From: Variovorax sp. PBL-E5
GTDB lineage: Bacteria > Pseudomonadota > Gammaproteobacteria > Burkholderiales > Burkholderiaceae_C
Reading direction: 5' to 3'
Length of the DNA stretch: 64,000 nucleotides
Assembly (NCBI RefSeq): GCF_901827185.1
Contig: NZ_LR594671.1
Span: 3,472,001 to 3,536,000, forward strand
Shown: positions 51,013-62,523 of the stretch, piece by piece
How the letters are laid out: every line of letters starts with the position of its first letter
Numbering within the stretch: the stretch's first letter is position 1
Translations under genes and position numbers: made by a program
The notes under the pieces: generated by a model
What the model was told of the DNA's origin: nothing
Seen by the model: only the letters and a program-made list of their open reading frames with translations
Databases searched by the model: none

Positions 51013-51028
51013 TGACCCGATCGGGTCA
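51013..51028. promoter_or_regulatory. Perfect 16-bp palindrome upstream of the GG-peptide gene (copy B)
   Basis: TGACCCGATCGGGTCA is a perfect inverted repeat about 80 bp upstream of the peptide start. On the minus strand TTGTCA abuts it and could be a -35. The adjoining 17 nt (51016-51032) recur inverted at 47072-47088. A palindrome of this size fits a dimeric regulator such as the nearby EpsA-like LuxR protein. Which regulator binds is inferred. Confidence 0.55.
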
Positions 51029-51127
51029 TTGACAAAGCACTTTCGCCATGCGGTGCGCAAAGAACAGGCCACACGTGCCGCGGCGAAGCCGGTGTACGGA
51101 CAACGGGAAACGCTCCCGCCGTCCTTG

Positions 51128-52789
<1,662 letters not shown>

Positions 52790-53072
52790 CAGATTGCTTG
52801 CATTCAGAAGAAGGTGGAGGGGTTGCGCGAGCGCCCCGAACAGGCGCGGCAAACCACCGATTATCGACTCATGCGACAATAGCGCCTGTTGCCGGGTCCA
52901 GTTGCCCGCAACGCCGGCTCTCCGCCGGGGACAAAGAAGGCCGATCCTCCCAAAAGAAGACAGGCTCTCGGGCTCCCACTCCTGACCTTCATCTGCCCTT
53001 ACTGGCCCGACGTCCACATGACGCCTGGGCGGGCCGATACCACCGCGCCGTGTAAGGCGCTTATTGAACTCA

Positions 53073-54908
<1,836 letters not shown>

Positions 54909-54930
54909 GCACGCGACCTTCCTGCAACAC

Positions 54931-54957
54931 AAGGGCGCTTCGGCGCCCTTTTGCTTT
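54931..54957 (+). terminator. Rho-independent terminator of rhlE
   Basis: A perfect 8-bp stem AAGGGCGC/GCGCCCTT closed by a UUCG tetraloop and followed by TTGCTTT lies about 20 nt after the rhlE stop. The stem begins with A and ends with T residues, so it works in both directions, and it also ends about 25 nt from the leftward ABC ATPase stop. Confidence 0.85.
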
Positions 54958-54981
54958 CCGGCCGCAACGTGCAGGCTGCGT

Positions 54982-56052
54982 TCAGGCCATGCGCTTGCCG
55001 CTCTGCCGGTCGAACAGATGCACGCATTCGCTGTCGATCACCAGGCCCACCGTCTGGTCGGGCTTGGCATCGACCCGCCCATGCACGGCCAGCGTGAGCT
55101 TGGCCTGCCCGACCTCGACAAGCAGTTCGGTCTCCGCACCGGTCGGCTCGACCACGATGACCCTGGCCGGCACGCCATGGACCGCATCCGCCAACGTGAT
55201 GTCGCCGGGACGCACGCCGTAGTGCACCGGCTGGCCGTCCGTCGCCGTGGTGCCGGCCGGCGCCGGCCATAGCGCGCCCTGTGCCTCGACACGCCAGCGC
55301 CCTTCGACACGCCGCGCGACGCCTTCCAGCACGTTCATCGCCGGCGAACCGATGAACTGGGCGACGAACAGGTTGTCGGGCCGGTCATAGAGCTCGAGCG
55401 GCGTGCCGATCTGCTCGACCGCGCCGTCGTGCATCACCACGATGCGGTCGGCCATCGTCATCGCCTCGATCTGATCGTGCGTCACATACACGGTGGTGGT
55501 CTTGAGCCGCTGGTGCAGCGCCTTGATCTCGGCGCGCATCGCGACGCGCAGCTTGGCATCGAGATTGGACAAGGGCTCGTCGAACAGGAAGACCTTGGGA
55601 TCGCGCACGATCGCGCGCCCCATCGCCACGCGCTGGCGCTGTCCGCCCGAGAGCTCGCGCGGGTAGCGACCGAGCAGCTGGTCGAGGTTGAGGATCTTCG
55701 CCGCATCCGCCACGCGCTGCTCGGTGACTGATTTCTCGGCATTGCGCAACCGCAGGCTGAAGCCCATGTTCTCGCCGACCGTCATGTGCGGATAGAGCGC
55801 GTAGCTCTGGAACACCATCGCGATGTCGCGGTCCTTCGATTCGAGCTCGTTCACCACGCGGCCGTCGATCCGGATCTCGCCGCCGGTGATGTCCTCCAGC
55901 CCGGCCAGCATGCGCAGCAGCGTCGACTTGCCGCAGCCCGACGGACCGACCAGCACCACGAACTCGCCATCGGCGATCTCGAAGCCGAGCCGCTCGATGA
56001 TCTGCGTCTTGCCATAGGACTTCTGCACGTTCTGAAAAGTGACGGATGCCAT
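54982..56052 (-). CDS. ugpC: Carbohydrate ABC transporter ATPase (UgpC/MsmX-like)
   Basis: The protein has 356 aa. Walker A GPSGCGKSTLLRM, signature LSGGQRQRVAMGRAIV, Walker B VFLFDEPLSNLDA, and switch His in VYVTHDQIEAM. A C-terminal OB-like regulatory domain follows (NVLEGVARRVEG; VHYGVRPGDITLADAV). It powers the two permeases and binding protein encoded upstream. The system is of the sugar CUT1 class. Given the adjacent dgo genes, the substrate is probably a sugar or sugar derivative of the galactonate type, but the gene name ugpC denotes family and not proven glycerophosphate uptake. Confidence 0.92.
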   Translation of the reverse strand: MASVTFQNVQKSYGKTQIIERLGFEIADGEFVVLVGPSGCGKSTLLRMLAGLEDITGGEIRIDGRVVNELESKDRDIAMVFQSYALYPHMTVGENMGFSLRLRNAEKSVTEQRVADAAKILNLDQLLGRYPRELSGGQRQRVAMGRAIVRDPKVFLFDEPLSNLDAKLRVAMRAEIKALHQRLKTTTVYVTHDQIEAMTMADRIVVMHDGAVEQIGTPLELYDRPDNLFVAQFIGSPAMNVLEGVARRVEGRWRVEAQGALWPAPAGTTATDGQPVHYGVRPGDITLADAVHGVPARVIVVEPTGAETELLVEVGQAKLTLAVHGRVDAKPDQTVGLVIDSECVHLFDRQSGKRMA

Positions 56053-56074
56053 GTTCCCTGTTCCCTTCGAGTCT

Positions 56075-56926
56075 TCAGCTCTTGACCGCACCGGCAGTGA
56101 TGCCGCCGACCATGTAGCGCTTGAATGCGTAGTAAATCGCCGCGGGAGGCAACGCATAGATCAACCCCGTCGCCATCAGCAGTTCCCAAGGCGAATCGTC
56201 AGCCGCGAGGAAATTGCCGAGCGCCACCGCCAACGTCACGCTGGTGTCGTTCGACAGCAGCAGGAAGGCGTAGAGGTATTCGTTCCATGCCAGCAGCAGC
56301 GCATAGGTGCCGACCGCGACCAGCGACGGCACCATCAGCGGCAGGTAGACCAGCCGGAACAGCTGCAGCGGCGAGGCGCCGTCCATGCGCGCGGCCTCGT
56401 CGAGTTCGTAGGGCAGCTTGTCCGAGGCCTGCTTCAGCACCCAGATGCAGTACGGCGATGCGATCGTGACCATCGCGAGGATCAGCGACCACTGGCTGTT
56501 GAGCAGCCCGTAGTTGCCCATGGTCTTGTACATCGGCACGGCCAGGAACGCGGCCGGGATGAAGTAGGTGAACAGCGCCAGGTTCATCACCGTGCGGCCG
56601 CCGCGCACGCGCAGCCGGCTGATCGCGAAGGCCGCCGTGGTCGCCACGAACAGCGTGATCGCACCGACCGCGAGTGCGATCGCCACCGAGTTGCCGAGCT
56701 GCACCCAGAAGTGGTCGAGATAGAAATGCTTCTGATAGAAGACCGTGCGGAAGTTGTCCAGCGTCGGCGACTTCGGCCACAGATGACCCGTCGTCGCCGT
56801 GCCCCGCGGCGAGATCGCGAACATCAGCATGTGGTAGACCGGGATGATCGTCCAGATCAGCACCGGGATGCCGATCAACAGCAGCTTGGCTTCGGTGCCG
56901 GCGGATTTGAGGGTCCAGCGCTTCAT
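56075..56926 (-). CDS. Carbohydrate ABC transporter permease, MalG-like
   Basis: The protein has 283 aa with six membrane helices. The EAA loop that docks the ATPase is DEAARMDGASPLQLFRLVYL. The C-terminus KRYMVGGITAGAVKS is typical of the MalG/UgpE family (CUT1). It is 22 nt from the ATPase and overlaps the MalF-like permease gene by ATGA at 56923-56926. Confidence 0.93.
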   Translation of the reverse strand: MKRWTLKSAGTEAKLLLIGIPVLIWTIIPVYHMLMFAISPRGTATTGHLWPKSPTLDNFRTVFYQKHFYLDHFWVQLGNSVAIALAVGAITLFVATTAAFAISRLRVRGGRTVMNLALFTYFIPAAFLAVPMYKTMGNYGLLNSQWSLILAMVTIASPYCIWVLKQASDKLPYELDEAARMDGASPLQLFRLVYLPLMVPSLVAVGTYALLLAWNEYLYAFLLLSNDTSVTLAVALGNFLAADDSPWELLMATGLIYALPPAAIYYAFKRYMVGGITAGAVKS

Positions 56927-57789
56927 TTCGACAGCCTCTTCATCATGAAGTACACCAGCGGCAGGACAAGCGGCATCGCGACCACGATCGATGCCATCGA
57001 CAAGTCGACCTGGTCAAGTCGCAGATAGCGGATGCCCAGCGTGGCGAGCACATGCGTGAGGTCGGCGGGACCACCGCCAGTGAGCAGATAGACGCTGTTG
57101 AAATCGCCCAGCGTCCAGATCATCGAGAGGATCAGCGAAGTGACGTAGAGCGTGCGCAGCGCCGGCCAGCTGATGAAGCGGAACTTCTGCCACGAACTCG
57201 CGCCGTCGACCGATGCGGCCTCGTACTGCTCGGTCGGGATCGCCAGCCGCCCCGCGACCAGGATCAGCGTCCAGAAGGGCAGTGACTTCCAGATGTGCAT
57301 CAGCATCGCGAAGCCGAGCGCGAGCGTCGGATCGTTGAGCCAGTTCGGTCCGTCGAGCCCGGTCAGATCGAAGATCGCGGTGTTGATCACGCCCCACTCG
57401 GGATTGAGCATGAAGCGCACGGAAAGAATCGTCGGGATCGACGGCAGTGCCCACGGAAGGATGAAGATCCCCGAAAGAATCTTGATCCACCACCGCGACT
57501 CCACGAAGAAGCCCGACAGCACCAGCGCCACCAGCATCTTGAGATTGATCGCGACCACCAGGAACAGGATCGTGTTGATCACCGATCGAAAGAAGATCGG
57601 ATCCTGCACCAGATGCACATAGCTCTGCGGATGCCGCGCCAGCCAGAGCCCGTAGCACACCGGATAAAGCACGAACACCAGGAAGATGACGAGATAAGGC
57701 ACGACCATCAGCCGCCCCCAGCGCTGCCAGCGATCGCTGCGCGGAAGCGGCAGCGTGCTGGTGACTACGGTGCTTGCAATGCTGCTCAT
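56923..57789 (-). CDS. Carbohydrate ABC transporter permease, MalF-like
   Basis: The protein has 288 aa with six membrane helices. EAA loop in EQYEAASVDGASSWQKFRFI. The start MSSIASTVVTS at 57789 has AAGGAGACTGC in front. A frame open further upstream (57810) has no SD. It is the second gene of the operon. The repeat at 57821-57910 lies between it and the binding-protein gene. Confidence 0.92.
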   Translation of the reverse strand: MSSIASTVVTSTLPLPRSDRWQRWGRLMVVPYLVIFLVFVLYPVCYGLWLARHPQSYVHLVQDPIFFRSVINTILFLVVAINLKMLVALVLSGFFVESRWWIKILSGIFILPWALPSIPTILSVRFMLNPEWGVINTAIFDLTGLDGPNWLNDPTLALGFAMLMHIWKSLPFWTLILVAGRLAIPTEQYEAASVDGASSWQKFRFISWPALRTLYVTSLILSMIWTLGDFNSVYLLTGGGPADLTHVLATLGIRYLRLDQVDLSMASIVVAMPLVLPLVYFMMKRLSK

Positions 57790-57820
57790 GCAGTCTCCTT
57801 CCCTCAGCAATTCAATTCAA

Positions 57821-57910
57821 AAACACCGCGGAACCGGCTATGCCGGGCCGCAGGTGTTGCCCCCGGTAGGGGGTTGGCGAAGCGACACGAAGTGCGCGTA
57901 GCCTGGGGGG
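57821..57910. repeat. Interspersed intergenic repeat, copy 2
   Basis: It matches 31151-31240 in length and almost all bases (differences include ATCC for AACC and GGTA for TGCA positions). It ends 2 bp before the stop of the leftward sugar-binding protein gene and lies 32 bp upstream of the MalF-like permease start. Hairpins (CCCCC...GGGGG and a longer CACC...GGTG type) make it a good candidate for a processing or attenuation site. Confidence 0.85.
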
Positions 57911-57912
57911 AG

Positions 57913-59292
57913 CTAGGTCCCCGCTACGGTCTTGATGCGCGCGATCATCTCGTCGACCGCCTTGTCCACCGGCACCTTGTCGCTGACGATGCGGTTCATC
58001 GCCTTGGCCCACACGTTCTCGTTGTTGAGGATGGTGAACTTGTAGTTCCTGGTGAATTCGAAGGTCACCGTGCCGGCCGCGTACTGGTTGAACACCGACC
58101 TGCGGTGCGAATCGGCCTGCCAGAACGGCCGCGCCTGCCCGGCCTTCGTCACCGGGAACCAGCGGCCCAGCGAGCCTTCGACATACGGCGTCAGGTTCTC
58201 TTCCTGCAGCAGGAAGCTCACGAACTCCTTGGCGCGCGCCTTGTTCTTCGCGTCCTTGAACACCACGCCCGTCTTCACCGCCGTGCGGTAGACCATCTTG
58301 CTGCCGTCGGGCTTGTTCGGAAAGCCCGCGGTGCGGATGCGCTCGGTGTAGTTCTTCTTGGCTTCCTCACGCTGCTCGGCGGTGAGCGTGGTGTTGTTCA
58401 TGTCGTCGAGCCACTTGGCCGGCAGCGAGATGGTCGCGTTGTGCGTCATCACGGTCGTCTTGTTGTGGAAGGCGACATTGTTGTCCGGGTCCTTCCAGCT
58501 GGTGGACGACGGCGGCGTGCAGCCCGTCAGGTAGGGCTTGGTGTAGTCCGTCATCGCATTGATCAGACCGGTGCGCACCGACGGATCGTCGACCAGCAGC
58601 TTGCCGCTGTCGTTCACCAGCTTCACGTTGTACGCATCCATGAAGGTCAGGAACGAATAGAACGAGTCGCTCGAATCCACGCCCATCGGCATGCCGATGC
58701 CGAAGGTGCGCTTGCCGGTCTTCTGGCGGCTGGCCGGCTGCACCTTCTCGCACCAGAAGGACCAGTAGTCCTTCCAGTTGGTCGGGATGTCCGACTCCTT
58801 GAAGCCCGCATCGGCCAGCATGTCGATCCAGTATTCGATGTGCATCGTCTGCTGCTTGATCGGGAAGGCGTAATAGGCCTTCGACTTGGTCTTGTCGTTG
58901 TAGAGGAAGGTGGTCTCGACCGTGTTGGGCGCGAAGCGCGACTGCATCGGCGCGATCACGCTGCTCAAGTCTTCCAGCTTGCCGTCGAAGGCCCACTTGC
59001 CGGTGACCTGGAAGTCGTAGACGTCGGCGTACGCGACGTCGGGCGGGCTGCCCGAATCGAGCGCGGACACCGTCTTGGGAATCATGTCCTGCACCGGATA
59101 CTGCGACAGTTCGACCTTGACGCCCTTGTGCTTGTCCTCGAACTTCTTGATGGCGGCGAACAGCGCGTCGTCCTCCGCCTTGTAGAAGCCCTTGACCCAC
59201 CAGACGGTGAGCGTTTCCTGCGCCGCCGCGTGGCCCGCGACGGCGAGGCCGAGCGCCATCAGGACCGGGACCACGAATGCCTTGAGTTTCAT
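57913..59292 (-). CDS. Sugar ABC transporter substrate-binding protein
   Basis: The protein has 459 aa. Signal peptide MKLKAFVVPVLMALGLAVAG, cut after AAA. The mature part matches the MalE/UgpB-like class (ETLTVWWVKGFYKAEDDALF, with DVAYADVYDF and GRWFPVTKAG). It is the first gene of the operon and is separated from the permeases by the 90-bp repeat. With dgoK-dgoA next door, a galactonate- or related sugar-derived ligand is likely, but not shown. Confidence 0.92.
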   Translation of the reverse strand: MKLKAFVVPVLMALGLAVAGHAAAQETLTVWWVKGFYKAEDDALFAAIKKFEDKHKGVKVELSQYPVQDMIPKTVSALDSGSPPDVAYADVYDFQVTGKWAFDGKLEDLSSVIAPMQSRFAPNTVETTFLYNDKTKSKAYYAFPIKQQTMHIEYWIDMLADAGFKESDIPTNWKDYWSFWCEKVQPASRQKTGKRTFGIGMPMGVDSSDSFYSFLTFMDAYNVKLVNDSGKLLVDDPSVRTGLINAMTDYTKPYLTGCTPPSSTSWKDPDNNVAFHNKTTVMTHNATISLPAKWLDDMNNTTLTAEQREEAKKNYTERIRTAGFPNKPDGSKMVYRTAVKTGVVFKDAKNKARAKEFVSFLLQEENLTPYVEGSLGRWFPVTKAGQARPFWQADSHRRSVFNQYAAGTVTFEFTRNYKFTILNNENVWAKAMNRIVSDKVPVDKAVDEMIARIKTVAGT

Positions 59293-59376
59293 GCTGTTGT
59301 CTCCTCTTTTTCGATGAAATGCTCGTTGCGCGAGCGGGGTGGGAAAAGCAAAGCGTGCAGCCGGCCCGGCGTAGGT

Positions 59377-60120
59377 TCAGGCGGCCTTGAGGCGCGGCGG
59401 CGGACGGCCGAGGCGCGGCAGGCGCCGGCGCGAACCGAGCACTTCCTCGATGTCCGCGTTCGCGCCCTCGATGAGCTTGATGATGGCGCGCTCGGCACGC
59501 GCCGGGTTGTGCGCGATGACGGCGTCGAGCACGGCACGGTGCATCGGCAGCGACATCGCCGGGCCGTCCTTCTTGATGGTGGAGATCTCGAAGCTGGTGC
59601 GCAACAGCGCATGCAGCGCCTTGCTCATCTGCGCCAGCATGCGGTTGCCGGCGGCGCGCAGCAGGCCGTGGTGGAAGCGCAGGTCGAAGGTCACGTAGTC
59701 CCCGCCGAACTCGACCGCGTGCTTCATGCCGGCGAAGGCGGTCTCGATCTCCTCGATGTCGGCCGGCGATGCGCGCTCTGCCGCCAGCCGCACGGCCGCC
59801 GGCTCGACCACGCGGCGCAGATCCTGCAGGTCGCGCAGGAACTCGGGCGTGAGGCCGGCGCGGGCCTGCCAGGTGATGACGTCGGGATCGAACCAGTTCC
59901 ATTGGTCTTCGGGCAGCACGCGGGTGCCGACCTTGGGCCCGGTGAAGATCAGGCCCTTGGCCACCAGCGACTTCACGGCTTCGCGCACCACGGTGCGGCT
60001 GACACCGAACTCCTCGCACAGGAGCGGCTCGGCCGGCATCGGCGCGCCGATGGCGTAGCGCCGCGAGACGATCGCCTCACCGAGCAGGTCGAGTGTGCGG
60101 CCGTGGGTGTTCTTGGTCAT
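59377..60120 (-). CDS. FadR/GntR-family regulator with FCD domain
   Basis: The protein has 247 aa. The winged helix is LLGEAIVSRRYAIGAPMPAEPLL with CEEFGVSRTVVREAVKSL. The all-helical FCD ligand domain follows from about residue 80, with metal-site residues typical of Asp/His (FDLRFHHGLLRAAGN; MSLPMHRAVLDAV). It is divergent from dgoK and upstream of the sugar ABC operon, so it is likely a DgoR-like repressor controlling both. Confidence 0.92.
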   Translation of the reverse strand: MTKNTHGRTLDLLGEAIVSRRYAIGAPMPAEPLLCEEFGVSRTVVREAVKSLVAKGLIFTGPKVGTRVLPEDQWNWFDPDVITWQARAGLTPEFLRDLQDLRRVVEPAAVRLAAERASPADIEEIETAFAGMKHAVEFGGDYVTFDLRFHHGLLRAAGNRMLAQMSKALHALLRTSFEISTIKKDGPAMSLPMHRAVLDAVIAHNPARAERAIIKLIEGANADIEEVLGSRRRLPRLGRPPPRLKAA

Positions 60121-60131
60121 GGTCGCGGCTT

Positions 60132-60141
60132 ATCATATGAT
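60132..60141. promoter_or_regulatory. Putative GntR-family operator between regulator and dgoK
   Basis: A perfect palindrome ATCATATGAT lies 12 bp upstream of the regulator start in an otherwise GC-rich spacer. It is followed by an incomplete repeat (GATTGAAAT). FCD regulators such as DgoR bind short AT-rich palindromes. So this site probably serves autorepression and control of the divergent dgo genes. Confidence 0.6.
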
Positions 60142-60214
60142 GATTGAAATTCGGCCTCGGCAGGACAAACCCTGATTCGTCGCGGTGCGATTTCACAACC
60201 ATGGAGACATCGGA

Positions 60215-61114
60215 TTGACATCGCTGGTCGCCATCGATTGGGGCACGAGTTCATTGCGCGGCGCGCTGCTCGATGGCAAGGGCCGCGTGGTCGAGGAACG
60301 CCACCATGCGCGCGGCATCCTCAGCGTGCCGGCCGGCGAATTCCCCGCCGTGTTCGAGTCCTTGTTCGGCGACTGGATGCAGCCCGCCGGCCGCTTGTGC
60401 CTGATCTCCGGCATGGCCGGCAGCCAGCAGGGCTGGGTCGAGGCGCCCTACTGCCCCTGCCCGGCCGGCCGGGTCGAGGTCGGCAGCCGGATCGTCGACA
60501 TCGTGCCGGGCCGCATCGCGATCGTGCCGGGCCTCAGCGACATGCACGACGGCGTGCCCGACGTGATGCGCGGCGAAGAGGTGCAGATCCTCGGCGCCAT
60601 GGCGATCACAGGCCTTGCCGACGGCCTGTTCGTGCTGCCCGGCACGCACAACAAGTGGGCCACGGTGAAGAAGGGCCGCGTGACGGGTTTCCGCACCTTC
60701 ATGACCGGCGAGTTCTATGCGCTGCTGAGCCGGCATTCGATCCTCGCGCGCACGCTCGACGTGCAGGCACCGCTCGACGAAGCCGCATTCCTGCAGGGCG
60801 TGACGCAGGCCGACAACGGCCAGGGCCTGCTGCACAACGCATTCGGCGCGCGCACCCTCGCCTTGTTCGAGCGCATGTCGGCCGGCGAGCTGTCGAGCTA
60901 TCTCTCCGGCCTGCTGATCGGCGAGGAGTTGCGCACGCAATCCACGCATGCAGGCGGCGAGCTGGTGCTGGTCGGCGCGCCCGCGCTGACCGAGCGCTAC
61001 CTGCTGGCACTGCGTGCCTCCGGCGGCAGCGCACGCACGCTCGGCGCCGAGGCCACCTGGGCCGGGCTGCATGCGCTCTCGGCGTTCATCCCATCGAACA
61101 GAATCCGACCATGA
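60215..61114 (+). CDS. dgoK: 2-dehydro-3-deoxygalactonokinase
   Basis: The protein has 299 aa from a TTG start at 60215, which has GGAG 8 nt upstream. The frame is open from an earlier GTG (60185) without SD. ASKHA-type sugar kinase: VAIDWGTSSLRGALLD (phosphate-1 loop), GMAGSQQGW, FVLPGTHNKWATV and SGLLIGEEL. It phosphorylates 2-keto-3-deoxygalactonate at O6. It overlaps dgoA by ATGA. Confidence 0.92.
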   Translation: MTSLVAIDWGTSSLRGALLDGKGRVVEERHHARGILSVPAGEFPAVFESLFGDWMQPAGRLCLISGMAGSQQGWVEAPYCPCPAGRVEVGSRIVDIVPGRIAIVPGLSDMHDGVPDVMRGEEVQILGAMAITGLADGLFVLPGTHNKWATVKKGRVTGFRTFMTGEFYALLSRHSILARTLDVQAPLDEAAFLQGVTQADNGQGLLHNAFGARTLALFERMSAGELSSYLSGLLIGEELRTQSTHAGGELVLVGAPALTERYLLALRASGGSARTLGAEATWAGLHALSAFIPSNRIRP

Positions 61115-61752
61115 CCACCCCCTTCGACAAGTTCTCCGAGGCCATGCGGCAACTGCCGCTGGTCGCCATCCTGCGCGGCCTGACGCCGCCCGAAGCGCTG
61201 GCCGTCGGCGATGCGATCGTCGGCGCCGGCTTCCGGCTGCTCGAGGTGCCGCTCAATTCGCCGCAGCCGCTCGAGAGCATCGCGCGGCTGCACGAGCGCT
61301 TTCCGGCTGCGCTGGTCGGCGCCGGCACGGTGCTCGATGCACGGCAGGTGCGCGAGGTGCATGCGGCCGGCGGCGAGCTGATCGTGTCGCCCAACTTCGA
61401 TGTCGAGGTCATCGCCGAAGCGAAGCGGCTCGGCCTCGTCGTGCTGCCTGGCGTGATGACGCCGACAGAAGCTTTCGGCGCGCTCGCGGCCGGTGCCACC
61501 GGACTCAAGCTGTTCCCGGCCGAGCTGGCGACGCCGGCGGTGGTGAAGGCGCTGCTCGCAGTGCTGCCGCCGGGCACGCCGCTGATGCCGGTCGGCGGCA
61601 TCACGCCGCACAACATGGGCGACTGGCGCGCGGCAGGCGCGGCCGGCTTCGGCATCGGCTCGGCGCTCTACAAGCCGGGCAAGAGCGCAACGGCGGTGCG
61701 CGAAGCGGCGATGGAATTCGTCGCCGCGTTCCACGGCAGCGTGCGCAGCTGA
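61111..61752 (+). CDS. dgoA: 2-dehydro-3-deoxy-6-phosphogalactonate aldolase
   Basis: The protein has 213 aa, KDPG/KDPGal aldolase family. Motifs: VAILRGLTPPEALAVG (with Glu-like second residue absent), LVGAGTVLDARQVREV, and the Schiff-base Lys in AAGATGLKLFPAELA. Ends PHNMGDWRAAGAAGFGIGSAL. It splits KDPGal into pyruvate and glyceraldehyde-3-phosphate. It is the second gene of the dgo operon. Confidence 0.92.
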   Translation: MTTPFDKFSEAMRQLPLVAILRGLTPPEALAVGDAIVGAGFRLLEVPLNSPQPLESIARLHERFPAALVGAGTVLDARQVREVHAAGGELIVSPNFDVEVIAEAKRLGLVVLPGVMTPTEAFGALAAGATGLKLFPAELATPAVVKALLAVLPPGTPLMPVGGITPHNMGDWRAAGAAGFGIGSALYKPGKSATAVREAAMEFVAAFHGSVRS

Positions 61753-61769
61753 TGCGCGAGGTCGTCACC

Positions 61770-62504
61770 ATGTCCGCCGAATCCCAATACGCCAGCCCCC
61801 GCGTGCGCGCCCTGCGCGAAGACCTTGCGCTGGCGCTGCGCGCGGCCTCGCACCACGGCCTGTCCGAAGGCGTGTGCAACCATTTCAGCGTCGCGCTGCC
61901 CGGTGCGCAGGACCGCTACCTGATCAACCCGCGCGGCCTGCACTGGAGCGAGATCGGAGCGGACGACATCGTGCTGATCGACGTGCACGGCGAGGTGCTC
62001 GCCGGCCGGCACCGCGTCGAACCCACGGCGCTGTTCATCCATGGCGCGGTGCATCGCCTCACCGGCCATGCGGTGGTGCTGCACTGCCACATGCCCTATG
62101 CGACCGCGCTCACGCTCACGGCCGATCGCGCGCTCGACCCGACGCTGAGCCAGAACGCGATGCGCTTCATGAACCGCATCGCGATCGACGCCGCATACAA
62201 CGGACTCGCGCTCGACGATCGCGAAGGCGAGCGCATCGCCGGCGCGATGATCGGCAAGGACATCGCCTTCCTCGCCAATCACGGCGTGATCGTGGCCGGC
62301 GCGAACATCGCGCATGCCTACGACGATCTCTACTACCTCGAACGCGCCTGCCTGCACCAGGTGATCGCGCAATCCACCGGCCGGCCGCTGGCGCCGGTCG
62401 ATGCCGAACTCGCAGCGCGCGTGGGCGCGCAGATCCAGGGCGAGCGCGAGCAGTCGGACCTGTTCTTCGAGGCGCTGCGGCGCCTGGTGCCGGCGCCGCG
62501 CTGA
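61770..62504 (+). CDS. Class II aldolase/adducin family protein
   Basis: The protein has 244 aa. Zinc ligands: HxH in [11 protein letters not shown] and His in [11 protein letters not shown]. The catalytic Glu is in [14 protein letters not shown]. The start at 61770 has GAGG about 9 nt upstream. An earlier ATG (61752) overlaps the dgoA stop. Third gene of the dgo operon. Possible substrates are ulose phosphates of other sugar acids, but the family is too broad to say. Confidence 0.88.
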   Translation: MSAESQYASPRVRALREDLALALRAASHHGLSEGVCNHFSVALPGAQDRYLINPRGLHWSEIGADDIVLIDVHGEVLAGRHRVEPTALFIHGAVHRLTGHAVVLHCHMPYATALTLTADRALDPTLSQNAMRFMNRIAIDAAYNGLALDDREGERIAGAMIGKDIAFLANHGVIVAGANIAHAYDDLYYLERACLHQVIAQSTGRPLAPVDAELAARVGAQIQGEREQSDLFFEALRRLVPAPR

Positions 62505-62523
62505 GCGGCGCCGCGCTGCGCCT

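Noticed and set aside
57295..60147. 950-codon rightward frame over the sugar ABC genes
   Set aside because: Antisense to the sugar-binding protein and GntR genes, which have clear motifs and RBSs. The translation is Arg/His/Asp-rich without domains.
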